NCBI RefSeq assembly: GCF_023585685.1
Contig: NZ_CP097764.1
Location: 719,922 to 783,921 of the forward strand
Direction of reading: 5' to 3'
Source: Blochmannia endosymbiont of Camponotus sp. C-003
Lineage (GTDB): Bacteria; Pseudomonadota; Gammaproteobacteria; Enterobacterales; Enterobacteriaceae
DNA length: 64,000 nt
Positions 38,573 to 49,720 of the stretch are shown here, piece by piece. The first letter of the stretch is position 1, and each line of letters starts with the position of its first letter. The translations under genes were made by a program, and so were the position numbers. A model generated the notes under the pieces. That model was not told the origin of the DNA. It searched no databases and saw nothing but the letters and a program-made list of their open reading frames with translations.

Positions 38573-39259
38573 ATGTTAGTGAACACACTGCAAAAAAAAC
38601 TTGGTTACATTTTTACTCGATACGATTTATTATTACAAGCACTGACTCATAGAAGCTCTAGTAACCAACACAATGAAAGACTAGAATTTTTAGGAGACGC
38701 TATACTAAATTATGTAATAGCTAATCTGCTATATCATAGATTTCCTCATATTACTGAAGGAGATATGAGTAGAATGCGTTCAAATTTGGTACGCGAAAAT
38801 ACTTTAGCAACACTAGCTCGAGAATTTAATTTAGGAGACTATCTAAAATTAGGACAAGGAGAACTAAAAAGTGGGGGGTATCGACGTGAATCCATTCTAG
38901 CTAATACAATAGAAGCATTAATAGGCGGTATATTTTTAGACAGTAATATTCAAACTGTTGAAATATTAATTATTAATTGGTACAATATCCATATAGATCA
39001 AATAGATCCTTATTCTTATGATCATCAAAAAGATCCAAAAACTCGACTGCAAGAATATATGCAACATCGGCGTTTACCATTACCTGTATATTGGATCAAT
39101 CAAACAACTGGAGAAGCACATAATCAAAAATTCACCGTACATTGTCAAGTTAGCGAATTAACACAACCAATTATTGGATGCGGTTCTAGTCGACGTAAAG
39201 CTGAACAAAATGCAGCAGAAAAAATTTTATCAGCATTGACAAACATAACTAAAAAATGA
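38573..39259 (+). CDS. rnc: Ribonuclease III
   Basis: Double-strand RNA endonuclease that separates 16S and 23S precursors and trims mRNAs. The 228-residue product has the signature [13 protein letters not shown] near residue 34, the second acidic cluster [11 protein letters not shown], and a complete C-terminal double-strand RNA-binding domain from about residue 155 ([12 protein letters not shown] to [10 protein letters not shown]). It matches E. coli (226) throughout. era and recO, which follow in E. coli, are gone; a hairpin-rich gap of about 700 bases replaces them. Targets in this window include both rRNA stalks. Confidence 0.97.
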   Translation: MLVNTLQKKLGYIFTRYDLLLQALTHRSSSNQHNERLEFLGDAILNYVIANLLYHRFPHITEGDMSRMRSNLVRENTLATLAREFNLGDYLKLGQGELKSGGYRRESILANTIEALIGGIFLDSNIQTVEILIINWYNIHIDQIDPYSYDHQKDPKTRLQEYMQHRRLPLPVYWINQTTGEAHNQKFTVHCQVSELTQPIIGCGSSRRKAEQNAAEKILSALTNITKK

Positions 39260-39957
39260 TTTAATCACGCACATAGCCATTGATTTATCAATGGGTGTAA
39301 CATATTCGTTTTTTTAAACAGAATAACTTAATGCGCCATTAAGTTTGTGCAATAAACATATATACGATTGTTAAAACCAGTATGTTGACCATTTTAAAAA
39401 CGACTACAGAAATCTAAATATCAAATTAATTAATTTATTTGATCGACCATATCTCTAAAAAAAATGTGATACCCTATTGAGGGTGATCACAAAAACTATA
39501 TATACACACAAATATTACCTCCTATCTAAAATGGGTTAGATAGGAGGTAATATTTGTGTGTATTACAACTTCAAGAATGCTATATCATTGCTCCTGAATC
39601 AACATCAATGATCCCAAAACTTTCACTATCAATATTTATTGTATTGTATAAAAGTTAAATATAAATTAAATTGATATAAATAAATATCCACGATAATATA
39701 GTAACATACTCTTATGTAATGAAATTCATACATCCTAACAAAATCCATTCAACCATCAAAAATCATATTAAAAATTATAATTTTGAGTAAAAACAGGTAC
39801 TTATCAACAATAAAACATCGTAATAAATCAAAAATACAGCACAATATTAATTTAAACTAAATATACATTAAAAAAAGATACATTAAAAATATAAATATAT
39901 ATATAATATATATTTATATTCAATAACTAACAATACTATATCTACGGTATATATGCG
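39260..39957. other. Hairpin-rich gap where era and recO are expected
   Basis: About 700 bases with no gene. Four exact inverted repeats are found: 39277-39294 (8 bp), 39325-39345 (9 bp, with six T on the left side), 39502-39563 (27 bp) and 39889-39919 (14 bp, all A/T, just before pdxJ). No Era or RecO remnant is visible in any frame I checked. Confidence 0.55.
39502..39563. repeat. Perfect 27-bp inverted repeat
   Basis: Bases 39502-39528 are exactly complementary to 39537-39563, with an eight-base loop. The right arm contains TAGGAGGT, a perfect Shine-Dalgarno core, and the left arm its complement. It is the longest exact stem in the window outside the rRNA genes. No gene starts just after it: the nearest is pdxJ, nearly 400 bases away. 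Confidence 0.7.
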
Positions 39958-40695
39958 ATGCCAAATTTATTACTAGGTGTAAACATTGATCATATTGCAA
40001 CATTGCGTAACACAAGGAATACCATGTATCCTGATCCTATATACGCCGCATTCGTTGCAGAACAATCAGGAGCAGATAGTATTACTGTACATTTAAGAGA
40101 AGACCGGCGTCATATTAAAGAGCAAGATGTCAAAATGCTACGCAAAACTATACAAACATCCATGAACTTAGAAATAGCAGCAACAGATGAAATGATTAAT
40201 ATCGCATGCATACTCAAACCAGATTATTGCTGCTTAGTACCTGAAAGACGTCAAGAACTTACAACTGAAGGTGGTTTAGATATAATTAATAATGCAAATA
40301 AATTAAAAAATATGATATTTAAACTTACGGACTCTGGAATTAGAGTATCATTATTTATTGACCCTAATGAACAACAAATTGATGTTGCATATAGTATAGG
40401 CGCACCTTACATAGAACTACATACCGGAAAGTATTCTCATGCTATAGATGCGACAACTCAAAATTTAGAATATAAACTCATTAAAAAAAGTATGCAATAC
40501 GCTATAGATAATGGTTTAAAAGTTAATGCTGGACATGGTCTGAATTATTACAACGTGCAACCTATTGCAATGTTATCAGGAATACAAGAATTAAATATAG
40601 GACATGCTATAATTAGCCGATCAATATTTTGTGGATTACCTAAAGCTATTCAAGACATGAAAAAATTAATACAAGACTCAAGAAGAGGTGAATAG
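39958..40695 (+). CDS. pdxJ: Pyridoxine 5'-phosphate synthase
   Basis: Joins 3-amino-2-oxopropyl phosphate and deoxyxylulose 5-phosphate to make pyridoxine phosphate. The 245-residue TIM-barrel protein follows E. coli PdxJ (243): GVNIDHIATLRNTR start, HLREDRRHI, CLVPERR with the catalytic Glu, ELHTGKYS, and NAGHGLNYYN. The stop overlaps the acpS GTG start by one base, as in the E. coli pdxJ-acpS pair. Cofactor users in this window are glyA and iscS. Confidence 0.96.
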   Translation: MPNLLLGVNIDHIATLRNTRNTMYPDPIYAAFVAEQSGADSITVHLREDRRHIKEQDVKMLRKTIQTSMNLEIAATDEMINIACILKPDYCCLVPERRQELTTEGGLDIINNANKLKNMIFKLTDSGIRVSLFIDPNEQQIDVAYSIGAPYIELHTGKYSHAIDATTQNLEYKLIKKSMQYAIDNGLKVNAGHGLNYYNVQPIAMLSGIQELNIGHAIISRSIFCGLPKAIQDMKKLIQDSRRGE

Positions 40696-41072
40696 TGATT
40701 CACGGAATCGGTATAGATATCGTTGATGTTAGGAAAATCAAAAAAATAATAACACGTAGCGGAGACAAGCTAGCTACACGCATACTTAGTGAATCAGAAT
40801 GGAAAATGTACAAAACTAAAAAGTATCCTGTGCATTTTTTAGCAAAACGTTTCGCTGCAAAAGAAGCGGTAGCTAAAGCGTTTGGTACTGGAATAAGCCA
40901 AGGAATAACATTTAATCAAATCGAAATATTTAACGACAAACTAGGAAAACCAATGTTACATTTATTCTCATGTACAGCTCTATTAGCTAATAAATTATCA
41001 TTAAAAAAAATGCATATTACCTTATCTGATACCAACTCGTATGCATGCGCATTTGTTATATTGGAGCGATAG
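40695..41072 (+). CDS. acpS: Holo-[acyl-carrier-protein] synthase
   Basis: Attaches the phosphopantetheine arm to acyl carrier protein. The 125-residue protein has IHGIGIDIVDVRKI (Asp in the metal site), FLAKRFAAKEAVAKAFGTGI and the usual length (126 in E. coli). The GTG start at 40695 overlaps the pdxJ stop, so translation is probably coupled. No disruption is seen. Confidence 0.95.
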   Translation: MIHGIGIDIVDVRKIKKIITRSGDKLATRILSESEWKMYKTKKYPVHFLAKRFAAKEAVAKAFGTGISQGITFNQIEIFNDKLGKPMLHLFSCTALLANKLSLKKMHITLSDTNSYACAFVILER

Positions 41073-41212
41073 AATAAATAAGATACAAATATGTAAATTC
41101 TATACAATCAAAAAATACACGATGTCTCATTGTAAGACAAATATGACTATATCAGAAATACTTATGGATTGTATGCTTATAATATTTTTATTGGCTCACA
41201 AAAAAACACCAA

Positions 41213-41683
41213 ATGTATTATAAAATAGAAAATACAGATATAATATGGATGCGTCATGCTATTGCATTAGCCGCCTATGCTGAAATTATTGGAGAAATGT
41301 CAGTAGGAGCTGTTTTAATTCACAATGGTAAACTGATAAGTTATGGTTGGAATTCTTCTATTATATACCATGATCCAAGTGCTCATGCAGAAATTGTAGC
41401 ATTACGAACAGGAGGGAAAATTTTAGGTAATTATCGATTACTAGGCACTACACTTTATGTTACTTTAGAGCCATGCATGATGTGTATTGGTGCAATAATT
41501 CATGCTCGTATTTATCGATTAGTTTGCGGTGCAAAAAACAATAAAACTATACAAAGATCATGGCTAAAAAATACACTTTGCCACCCCATGAATAATCATC
41601 ACGTATCTTTAACAACTGGGGTCTTAGAAAAAGAATGTACTTATCAATTAAATAATTTTTTTAAACATCGACGTCAACCCTAA
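41213..41683 (+). CDS. tadA: tRNA-specific adenosine deaminase
   Basis: Converts A34 to inosine in tRNA-Arg(ACG), needed to read CGC and CGA codons. The 156-residue protein has the zinc-site residues His58 and Glu60 in HAE and Cys88/Cys91 in PCMMC. MRHAIALA at the N-terminus and HPMNNHHV near the C-terminus match E. coli TadA. The start is ATG at 41213; a small overlapping frame at 41041-41223 is not a gene. Confidence 0.95.
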   Translation: MYYKIENTDIIWMRHAIALAAYAEIIGEMSVGAVLIHNGKLISYGWNSSIIYHDPSAHAEIVALRTGGKILGNYRLLGTTLYVTLEPCMMCIGAIIHARIYRLVCGAKNNKTIQRSWLKNTLCHPMNNHHVSLTTGVLEKECTYQLNNFFKHRRQP

Positions 41684-41965
41684 TATCATTATACAATATA
41701 TATACTATTAAATAATCTAAACCGACATTATATTTATTTAAATTAAAAATAAAAACTCATGAAAAAATGCCATAACACCAGAGATATAATCATACCTATA
41801 TACTAGGTAAATGTATTAATTCTATTAAAAATAAACATAAAACAGTCAATTTATATTACAGTACATAACCATCATTAATAAAATTATTCCTGAAAATAAT
41901 AATTGTTTCATTTCAATCAAAATAGCCTTATGTATTTTCTAACTTATCAAAATAAGAGGTTATAT

Positions 41966-43216
41966 ATGTGCATACATTCAAATTATGATACTGAATTATG
42001 GGAAATAATAAAACAAGAAACTATTAGACAAGAAGAACATATTGAATTAATAGCATCTGAAAACTATGTTAGCCCTCAAGTGATGAAGGCACAGGGATCT
42101 CAACTTACTAATAAATACGCTGAAGGTTATCCGGGTAAACGTTATTATGGTGGATGTCAATACGTTGATATGATTGAACAATTAAGTATTGACCGCGCAA
42201 AAAAACTATTTTTTGCGGATTATGCAAATGTACAACCACATTCTGGATCGCAAGCTAATTTTTCTGTTTACAATGCTTTATTACATCCTGGTGATACAAT
42301 TTTAAGTATGCACCTAAACCATGGAGGACATTTAACGCATGGAGCACAAGTAAACTTTTCAGGAAAATTATATAACGTTGTATTTTATGGGGTTGACGAA
42401 ACTGGTTGTATTGATTATGAAGAAATACATCATCTAGCTACAAAATATCGACCCAAAATGATTGTAGGGGGATTTTCCGCGTATTCTGGTATTATAAATT
42501 GGTCTACAATGCGACACATCGCAGATTCTATTCAAGCATATCTATTTATTGATATGGCTCACATTACAGGATTAGTCGCTGCAGGTATATATCCAAATCC
42601 ATTACCTCATGCACATGTAGTAACTGCTACTACTCATAAAACATTAGCGGGGCCTAGAGGCGGTTTAATTTTGGCTAGTGGAGGTAATTATACATTATAT
42701 AGGAAATTAGATGCATCAGTTTTCCCTGGCTCTCAAGGAGGCCCTTTGATGCATGTTATCGCAGCTAAAGCAATTGCTTTGAAAGAAGCAATGGATCCAT
42801 CTTTTAAAGTATATCAACAAAAAATTGTTCAAAATGCCAAGATAATGGTTAAAGAATTTGTATCACGCGAATTTAAAGTTGTATCTGGAACGACCCACAA
42901 TCATCTTTTCTTATTAGACTTAAGAAATAAAAACATCACTGGGAAAGATGCCAGCATAGCTTTAGAACAATCTAATATTATTGTTAACAAAAATAGCATA
43001 CCAAATGATTTTAGAAGTCCTTTTATTACCTCTGGAATACGTATTGGTACGCCAGCCATAACTAGACGTAACTTTAAAGAAAATGATATCAAACAACTAT
43101 CTCATTGGATTTGCGATATATTAGATCATATTAATAACAATAAAATCATTTCATCTATAAAAACCAAAGTTTTGAATATATGTTCTCAGTATCCCATATA
43201 TGATAAAAATCATTAG
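41966..43216 (+). CDS. glyA: Serine hydroxymethyltransferase
   Basis: PLP enzyme that converts serine to glycine and loads one-carbon units on tetrahydrofolate. The start at 41966 has AAGAGG six bases upstream and gives 416 residues (417 in E. coli); longer in-frame starts have no support. [10 protein letters not shown], the [15 protein letters not shown] block, and the PLP lysine in [12 protein letters not shown] (near residue 229) are present. It supplies glycine and one-carbon groups for purH and the purine route. It converges on the broken suhB. Confidence 0.96.
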   Translation: MCIHSNYDTELWEIIKQETIRQEEHIELIASENYVSPQVMKAQGSQLTNKYAEGYPGKRYYGGCQYVDMIEQLSIDRAKKLFFADYANVQPHSGSQANFSVYNALLHPGDTILSMHLNHGGHLTHGAQVNFSGKLYNVVFYGVDETGCIDYEEIHHLATKYRPKMIVGGFSAYSGIINWSTMRHIADSIQAYLFIDMAHITGLVAAGIYPNPLPHAHVVTATTHKTLAGPRGGLILASGGNYTLYRKLDASVFPGSQGGPLMHVIAAKAIALKEAMDPSFKVYQQKIVQNAKIMVKEFVSREFKVVSGTTHNHLFLLDLRNKNITGKDASIALEQSNIIVNKNSIPNDFRSPFITSGIRIGTPAITRRNFKENDIKQLSHWICDILDHINNNKIISSIKTKVLNICSQYPIYDKNH

Positions 43217-43313
43217 AAATGATATCATCACATATACTCTATATAGAATATATAGATACAAGTTATTCTTTCAAAATAAATAAATTTTACTAATCCCTTG
43301 TTAAAATAGTCAT

Positions 43314-44112
43314 TCAAATAATTTGTATAATTGATAAAATGGTCCGGATTATTTTCACATTGCCTGCAATTAAATTTCCAGACAATAAATAATCATCGGT
43401 TCCTGAAAAATCTATAATTAACCCTCCCGATTCACGAATTATTAAAAAACCACTAGATAATGTATTGGTATAATTAATATTTTTTAAAAACATAGAAATG
43501 CATCCATCTACACGCCCAACCGCAACATAGGCTAAATCTAAAATAATTGATCCGGTACAACGAAAACATACACATTTACTAATAAACTTATTGATCAAAT
43601 TAATAACCATATCCTTCTGTTCATAAGAACAAGATATAGCAATAATAGCCTTATGTATATAAATTATTAACAGTACCTACACGAATCCGATAATCATTAA
43701 GATAAGCTCCCTTTCCACGACAAGCGCTAAATAACTCATTATGTATAGGATCATATATTACTCCTATTTCGATATGTCCCTTAATAAACACGGAAATAGA
43801 TAAAGCAAAAAAAGGAAATTGCTTAATAAAATTAACATCATTATCTATAGCTACAATTACCCAATAAATATCTTCTTTGTAATTTACATCATTAACATTA
43901 TGGTTATTCCATGCATTAACAACAGTATGTAACGGATAAAACTTTTGAATAATTGTCGTAATAATATTATATGATTCCTTATTTATTTTATAAATAAGAT
44001 TATTTATATAATTTAACTGTATACTGTGTTTATCAAACAATTCATATTGTTTAACGACAAAGTTCCCCGCCCTTCTTATAGCTTGAATAGCAATGTTAAG
44101 CATCGGATGCAT
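43314..44112 (-). pseudogene. suhB: Inositol-1-monophosphatase / Nus factor SuhB, frame-shifted and catalytically eroded
   Basis: SuhB is an inositol monophosphatase that in E. coli also serves, independently of catalysis, in the boxA antitermination complex on rRNA. The start is ATG at 44112 (MHPMLNIAIQAIRRAGN). The N-terminal part reads to a TAA at 43651-43653; one base is in excess there, and the match resumes (KAIIAISC) in another frame to 43314. Catalytic residues are gone: the Glu of the usual TEESG is replaced (VVNAWNN), DPLDGT is AIDNDV, and the WDFAAGE segment is INYTNTL. Structural parts (VIYDPIHNELFSA, LDLAYVAVGRVDG, ESGG) remain. Either a decaying gene or one that kept only the Nus role and was recently broken. 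Confidence 0.87.
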
Positions 44113-44890
44113 AAACATTCATCCAGTAAATTCTTATTAAATAAAAATAAAACATATCAAAACTCACCATGTATTCTATAAAATTATATTTTTTAAAATA
44201 AATGTTATAATTGTATCTTACCACGTAAGATATGTGTTCTTAACCACATATCATTGTATAAAAACCTACAATTTTATTTTTTCATTACAAGTATATGATG
44301 AATATATGACCTTATTAACAAACCTACCTAATTCTTTCAACATCAATCAAAATCAAATCTTATGTATCAGAATATTAATACCATATGCGCGCAATATAAC
44401 AACGTTATTATTCAATATATTCGTTAAAAATAAAAATTTGCATTATTTTCGCTACAAATATTATTTATATAAAAAGTTAATTTTCATTACTACAAATAAT
44501 ACTAATAATTTCAATCATTTGTGTATGATGTAATTTTTGTTATAACATTAGGTACAAAAAATATTGACAACCTAAAATAATACCTATTAATCAGTTAATT
44601 TATATTACCCACCAACGTATTGCATACAATGAAATATTCATTAATACATATTTATATAGCCTTAATTAAGTGCTTATAAAAATAAAAATATAAAATATGT
44701 TTCAATATTTTTTATAGTAACGAATAATAATATCATATAAAATAAACGTTTTAACTTACAATACAAATTAAACTCAAGAATAAATATGTTGTAGAGTATT
44801 CAATGCATATTTTATATAAATAGTACTGATTTCATAATTTTTATATTTTTTATACATAAAAATAAGGTTTTTATTTTTGGAGTACGTTAG
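44113..44890. other. Gap between suhB and iscS, with an unidentified 99-codon frame
   Basis: About 780 bases where E. coli has trmJ and iscR. A frame at 44234-44533 (+) stays open for 99 codons and is rich in Asn, Ile, Leu and Tyr. I recognise no domain, and no credible TrmJ or IscR motif. Such length can occur by chance at this AT content. A TTGACA at 44564-44569 may be a promoter -35 box for iscS, but no good -10 follows. Confidence 0.35.
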
Positions 44891-46060
44891 ATGAAGTTAC
44901 CAATATATTTTGATTATGCTGCTACTACCCCAGTAGATCCCAGAGTAGTGGAAAAAATGATACAGTATTTTACTTTAGACGGTATATTTGGTAACCCGTC
45001 TTCTCGTTCTCATTATTACGGTTGGAAAGCAGAGGAAGCAGTAGATATAGCTCGCAGCCAAATTGCCCAATTAATAGGCGCAGAATCACGTGAAATTGTT
45101 TTTACTTCAGGAGCTACTGAATCAGTAAATTTAGCGATTAAAGGGATAGCTCAATCTTATCGAAAAAAAGGAAAACACATTATTACTAGTGTAACGGAAC
45201 ACAAATCAGTTTTAGATGCTTGCCAATATCTTGAAAACGAAGGGTTTGAAATTACCCGTATAACTCCACAGTCTAATGGTTTAATTACTTTTGAACAAAT
45301 CAGTAATGCACTGCGTGATGATACAATTTTATTATCTATTATGCATGTAAATAATGAAATCGGTATAATTCAAGACATCACAAAATTTGGAAAATTATGT
45401 CGTCTACATGACATAATATTTCATGTAGATGCAACTCAAAGCGTTGGTAAATTACATATTGATCTATCTGATTTACCAGTAGATTTAATGTCTTTCAACG
45501 GTCATAAACTATATGGACCCAAAGGTATAGGTGGTTTATATATACGTCAACATAGATACCCAAAAATCCATATTACCGCTCAAATTCATGGAGGAGGACA
45601 TGAAAACGGTATACGTTCCGGTACATTGCCCGTCCATCAAATTGTTGGAATGGCTGAAGCATATCGTTTAGCTAAAGCAACAATGACAACAGAAATGATT
45701 TATTTAAAAAAAATGAGAGATCGCTTATGGCAAGGATTACAACAAATAGAAGGAGTATTGATTAATGGTGATTTAGATCATAGTATAGGCACATTGTTAA
45801 ATATTAGTTTTAGTAATATCGATGGCGAAACATTAATGATAGCATTAAAAGATTTTGCATTATCTTCCGGATCTGCTTGTACCTCTGGTACTTTAAATCC
45901 ATCACATGTATTACAAGCTTTAGGAAGAAACAATGAATTAGCATATAATTCAATAAGATTTTCTCTAGGACGGTTCACAACTAAAGAAGAAATAGAGTAC
46001 GCTATCCATGACATACCCGCTACTGTTATGAAATTAAATGCTATGATACATTTGTTATAA
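44891..46060 (+). CDS. iscS: Cysteine desulfurase IscS, shortened C-terminus
   Basis: PLP enzyme that takes sulfur from cysteine for Fe-S clusters, tRNA thiolation and thiamine. GGAG precedes the ATG. The PLP lysine is Lys206 in SFNGHKLYG, and the persulfide Cys330 sits in [11 protein letters not shown]. 389 residues: the last 20 or so of E. coli IscS, which contact the scaffold IscU, are absent, and the gene ends just after the final helix begins. iscR, iscU, iscA, hscBA and fdx are all missing around it. So it probably serves thiolation, with clusters built by another system. Otherwise intact. Confidence 0.95.
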   Translation: MKLPIYFDYAATTPVDPRVVEKMIQYFTLDGIFGNPSSRSHYYGWKAEEAVDIARSQIAQLIGAESREIVFTSGATESVNLAIKGIAQSYRKKGKHIITSVTEHKSVLDACQYLENEGFEITRITPQSNGLITFEQISNALRDDTILLSIMHVNNEIGIIQDITKFGKLCRLHDIIFHVDATQSVGKLHIDLSDLPVDLMSFNGHKLYGPKGIGGLYIRQHRYPKIHITAQIHGGGHENGIRSGTLPVHQIVGMAEAYRLAKATMTTEMIYLKKMRDRLWQGLQQIEGVLINGDLDHSIGTLLNISFSNIDGETLMIALKDFALSSGSACTSGTLNPSHVLQALGRNNELAYNSIRFSLGRFTTKEEIEYAIHDIPATVMKLNAMIHLL

Positions 46061-46598
46061 CTTTTACAGTAAAAATAATTAATTTATTTTTTATATACGA
46101 TATTTCTGACAATAATCAGTATATCTATACAAATCTAGTAAATTTTATTAATTTCATTCGAAAGATAAATAAAAAATAATTATTAAAGAATATTTTTTGT
46201 AAATTAAGTTTTATTCTTTATTTTTTTGATATTTTTTATTGTTGAGTTTTCAAATAATTGATTTCGTTATAATCATATTTATTGTATTTTTAAATATTAA
46301 AATTTAAGATACTTCATTGATATTAATTATGAAACGGGGTAGGGTTTTTTATTAATAAATATCTGAATTATATAGTTAAAGATCTATGAAAGTATTTCAC
46401 ATTGTAAAATATACAAATGTAGATATTTCTATTTATTATCTATTGTGTGCTTATTTGTCAATTTAATTCATAGTGCTTTATTAAATAAATAATTTTTAAG
46501 AAATTAAATAATATACACAACATTATCTATAATAATTATCATTTTTATAATTATTTCCTATACAATAAATATTAACAAAGATTAAATGGGGAGTTGTT
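46061..46598. other. Gap between iscS and ndk
   Basis: About 540 very AT-rich bases. In E. coli this interval holds the rest of the isc operon and several other genes. I found no remnant, hairpin or open frame worth naming. Confidence 0.5.
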
Positions 46599-47009
46599 AT
46601 GTTTGATAAAGAAAATACGCTATCAATCATCAAACCAGATGCCGTTGCTAAAAACATAATCGGATCTATAATTAGTAGATTTGAAGCTGCCGGCTTTATT
46701 ATTGTGGGAGCTAAAATATTAAAATTAACACATGTACAAGCATCCGAGTTTTATTTTGAACATCAAAAAAAATATTTTTTTGACAGTTTAATAAATTTTA
46801 TGATTTCTGGACCAATATTTATACAAATATTAGAAGGCAATAATTCGATACAACGCAATAGAGAAATTATGGGAGCCACTAATCCAGAAGATGCGTTAGC
46901 AGGCACTATTAGATCTGATTATGGTTACAATTATACTAAAAATGCTATCCATGGATCAGATTCTAAAGAATCCGCTGCACGTGAAATTTCCTATTTCTTT
47001 GATACATAA
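46599..47009 (+). CDS. ndk: Nucleoside diphosphate kinase
   Basis: Transfers the gamma phosphate between nucleoside triphosphates and diphosphates through a phosphohistidine. The nucleophile is His118 in [20 protein letters not shown] at the start and [14 protein letters not shown] are typical. 136 residues against 143 in E. coli; the short C-terminal tail is lost. A GGGGAG Shine-Dalgarno precedes the ATG. A 9-bp hairpin (47023-47049) follows. Next gene is rlmN, as in E. coli. Confidence 0.95.
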   Translation: MFDKENTLSIIKPDAVAKNIIGSIISRFEAAGFIIVGAKILKLTHVQASEFYFEHQKKYFFDSLINFMISGPIFIQILEGNNSIQRNREIMGATNPEDALAGTIRSDYGYNYTKNAIHGSDSKESAAREISYFFDT

Positions 47010-47022
47010 AAATATTCGTAGA

Positions 47023-47049
47023 TACTTTTATATTTTAGCAATAAAAGTA
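47023..47049 (+). terminator. Candidate ndk terminator
   Basis: 9-bp perfect stem (47023-47031 with 47041-47049), nine-base loop, followed by a T-rich stretch, 14 bases after the ndk stop. Confidence 0.4.
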
Positions 47050-47218
47050 ATCATTTTATTTATAAAAAAGTTTCAAAATAATAAATTATTTTTATAAAAA
47101 ACCACTTAGACACGAAATATAGATAAATTTAAGTTAAAAAAACAACGGTAATTTAATCACAATTTCCATTACGCTAACACTCATAGAATATGAGTATTAA
47201 TCAACTGACATAAAAAAA

Positions 47219-48337
47219 ATGGATCTTGAGGAATATATTTTATATATGCAAAAAAAAATTAATTTACTTAATATGAACAAAGAAGAATTACTAATTTTTT
47301 TTGATAAATTGGGTGAAAAACCTTTCCGTTCTCATCAAGTCATGAGGTGGATATACCATCACTATTGCGACAATTTTAATTACATGACAAATTTAAGTAA
47401 ATCTCTAAAAATTAAATTAAACCAAATAGCAGAAATCCGTGCACCAATAATTGTAAAAGAACAATTATCTTTAGATGGAACAATTAAATGGGCTATGCAA
47501 ATTGATAAACAACAAATCGAAACAGTTTATATTCCTGAAAACAAAAGAACCACTTTATGTATTTCATCGCAAATTGGATGCCCTTTAGGATGTAGTTTTT
47601 GCGGAACAGCGCAACAAGGATTTAACAGAAATCTGAATGTATCAGAAATAATTGGTCAAGTTTGGAGGGCAGCACAACTGATTAATATCAATAAAAAAAT
47701 AAACATGATAAATAGATTTCCTATTACCAATATAGTGTTTATGGGTATGGGAGAACCACTATTGAATATTGTTAACGTTGTATCGGCGATTAAAATTATA
47801 TTAGATGAACTTGGTTTTAAATTATCAAAACGACATGTTACACTTTCAACTTCTGGAATTGTACCAGGTATAGCAAAACTAAAAGATATGATCGATATAC
47901 CATTAGCTATATCTCTACATGCTCCAAATGATCTGATTAGAAATAAGATTATGCCAATTAACAAAAAATATAATATTAATAGCGTATTAGAAGCAATACG
48001 TAAATATTCGACACACTCCAAATCTAATTATGGTAAAATAACGATAGAGTATGTGTTGTTAAAAAACATTAACGACGACGTACTACATGCCCATCAGTTA
48101 GCCAAGCAACTTCAAGGTATTCCATGTAAAATTAATTTGATCCCGTGGAATCCTATTCCCAACATACAATACACATGCAGTTCACAAAATCGTATACATG
48201 CATTTCTTAAAGTTTTATTAACATATAATATAACCACCATCATACGAAAAATAAGAGGTGCAGATATCAATGCTGCTTGCGGACAATTAACAGGAGAAGT
48301 AATGAATCGTATCCAATTACGACATAATTCCTTATAA
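47219..48337 (+). CDS. rlmN: Dual-specificity rRNA/tRNA (adenine-C2) methyltransferase RlmN
   Basis: Radical SAM enzyme that methylates C2 of A2503 in 23S rRNA and A37 in some tRNAs. The CxxxCxxC cluster motif is Cys121, Cys125, Cys128. [15 protein letters not shown], the SLHAPND block and the catalytic Cys in AACGQL near the C-terminus are present. 372 residues against 384. It follows ndk directly as in E. coli; pilF and rodZ, next in E. coli, are missing. Confidence 0.95.
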   Translation: MDLEEYILYMQKKINLLNMNKEELLIFFDKLGEKPFRSHQVMRWIYHHYCDNFNYMTNLSKSLKIKLNQIAEIRAPIIVKEQLSLDGTIKWAMQIDKQQIETVYIPENKRTTLCISSQIGCPLGCSFCGTAQQGFNRNLNVSEIIGQVWRAAQLININKKINMINRFPITNIVFMGMGEPLLNIVNVVSAIKIILDELGFKLSKRHVTLSTSGIVPGIAKLKDMIDIPLAISLHAPNDLIRNKIMPINKKYNINSVLEAIRKYSTHSKSNYGKITIEYVLLKNINDDVLHAHQLAKQLQGIPCKINLIPWNPIPNIQYTCSSQNRIHAFLKVLLTYNITTIIRKIRGADINAACGQLTGEVMNRIQLRHNSL

Positions 48338-48567
48338 ACACAATATCATTATGTATAATATAATTGAAAAAATAGTAAAAATCATTTTTAAAAATAAAAA
48401 ACCATAAATCTAATAATCATAATCACATATGTTTACTATACGTCATCAAAAATGTAAAATAACTATCCCTATTTTAAATACCATTAAAACACTTACTCAA
48501 CATCATCAATAAATTCAAATAAATATAATTATTTTTAATATAAATATATGAAAATATAGGAAATCAT

Positions 48568-49671
48568 ATGAATGATATCACGAACATTATTCGTCGCAAA
48601 TCTACACGTATCTATATTGGCACTGTCCCTATTGGAGATGGTGCGCCTATTGCAGTACAATCCATGGTAAATACTCGTACTACAAATATTTTAGAAACAG
48701 TCGCTCAAATTAATTCCTTAAAAAAAGCAGGAGTAGATATTGTTCGAATATCAATACCTACTATGGATGCAGCTGAATCTTTCAAGATAATTAAACGACA
48801 AATAATTAATATTCCACTAGTAGCAGATATTCATTTTGATTATCGTATCGCATTGAAAGCAGCTGAGTATGGAGCAGATTGCTTGCGTATCAATCCCGGT
48901 AATATCGGCAATAATAAACGTATTCGATCTGTAGTGCATTGTGCTCAGGACAAAAATATACCCATTCGTATTGGTGTAAATTCTGGATCTCTCGAGCGCG
49001 ATTTACAACAAAAATATGACGAAAATCCAACAGGACATGTCTTATTAGAATCAGCAATGAGACATGTAGATATTTTGGATAAATTAAACTTTCATCAATT
49101 TAAAGTTAGCGTTAAATCTTCGGATGTACTGGCAACAATACAAGCCTACCGTGCATTAGCATCAAAGATAGATCAACCATTACATATAGGCCTTACTGAA
49201 GCCGGAGCTTTACGTAATGGGACAGTAAAATCTTCAATAGCTCTAGGTTTCTTATTAAGTGAAGGCATCGGGGATACAATACGTATATCATTAGCTACAG
49301 ATCCTGTAGAAGAAGTTAAAGTAGCATTCGATATTTTAAGAGCTTTGAGAATTCGTGCTCATGGTATCAATTTTATAGCTTGTCCAGGATGTGCGCGACA
49401 AGAATTTAATGTAATCAAAGTAGTGAATGCTTTAGAACAAAAAGTAAGTGATATTACAACGCCTATGAATGTATCCATTATTGGATGCGTAGTTAACGGA
49501 CCAGGAGAAGCACTAAAATCAACAATTGGTGTAGCCGGCGCACGCAATAAAAGCGGTATATATGAAGATGGCATACGACAACGAAAACGCTGCGATAACA
49601 AATCACTAATCGAAGAATTAGAACACCGTATCCGATTAAAATCTAAATCATTACATAAAAATCACCAATGA
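48568..49671 (+). CDS. ispG: 4-hydroxy-3-methylbut-2-enyl diphosphate synthase (flavodoxin)
   Basis: Sixth step of the methylerythritol phosphate route to isoprenoids, used for undecaprenyl phosphate and quinones. 367 residues (372 in E. coli). The N-terminal TIM barrel carries [16 protein letters not shown] and RINPGNIG. The 4Fe-4S ligands are in [11 protein letters not shown] and [10 protein letters not shown]. It needs Fe-S clusters although no isc scaffold genes lie here. It is next to hisS by 49 bases, as in E. coli. Confidence 0.96.
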   Translation: MNDITNIIRRKSTRIYIGTVPIGDGAPIAVQSMVNTRTTNILETVAQINSLKKAGVDIVRISIPTMDAAESFKIIKRQIINIPLVADIHFDYRIALKAAEYGADCLRINPGNIGNNKRIRSVVHCAQDKNIPIRIGVNSGSLERDLQQKYDENPTGHVLLESAMRHVDILDKLNFHQFKVSVKSSDVLATIQAYRALASKIDQPLHIGLTEAGALRNGTVKSSIALGFLLSEGIGDTIRISLATDPVEEVKVAFDILRALRIRAHGINFIACPGCARQEFNVIKVVNALEQKVSDITTPMNVSIIGCVVNGPGEALKSTIGVAGARNKSGIYEDGIRQRKRCDNKSLIEELEHRIRLKSKSLHKNHQ

Positions 49672-49720
49672 CATTACTCTATCACACATAATAAATAATT
49701 ATTGAAGACTTAATATATAA

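Noticed and set aside
39502..39563. 27-bp inverted repeat as ends of a transposon
   Set aside because: The arms are only eight bases apart, so they cannot flank an element; a hairpin is the only reading.
41041..41223. 60-codon frame overlapping acpS and tadA
   Set aside because: Overlaps two solid genes, low-complexity composition, no recognisable domain.
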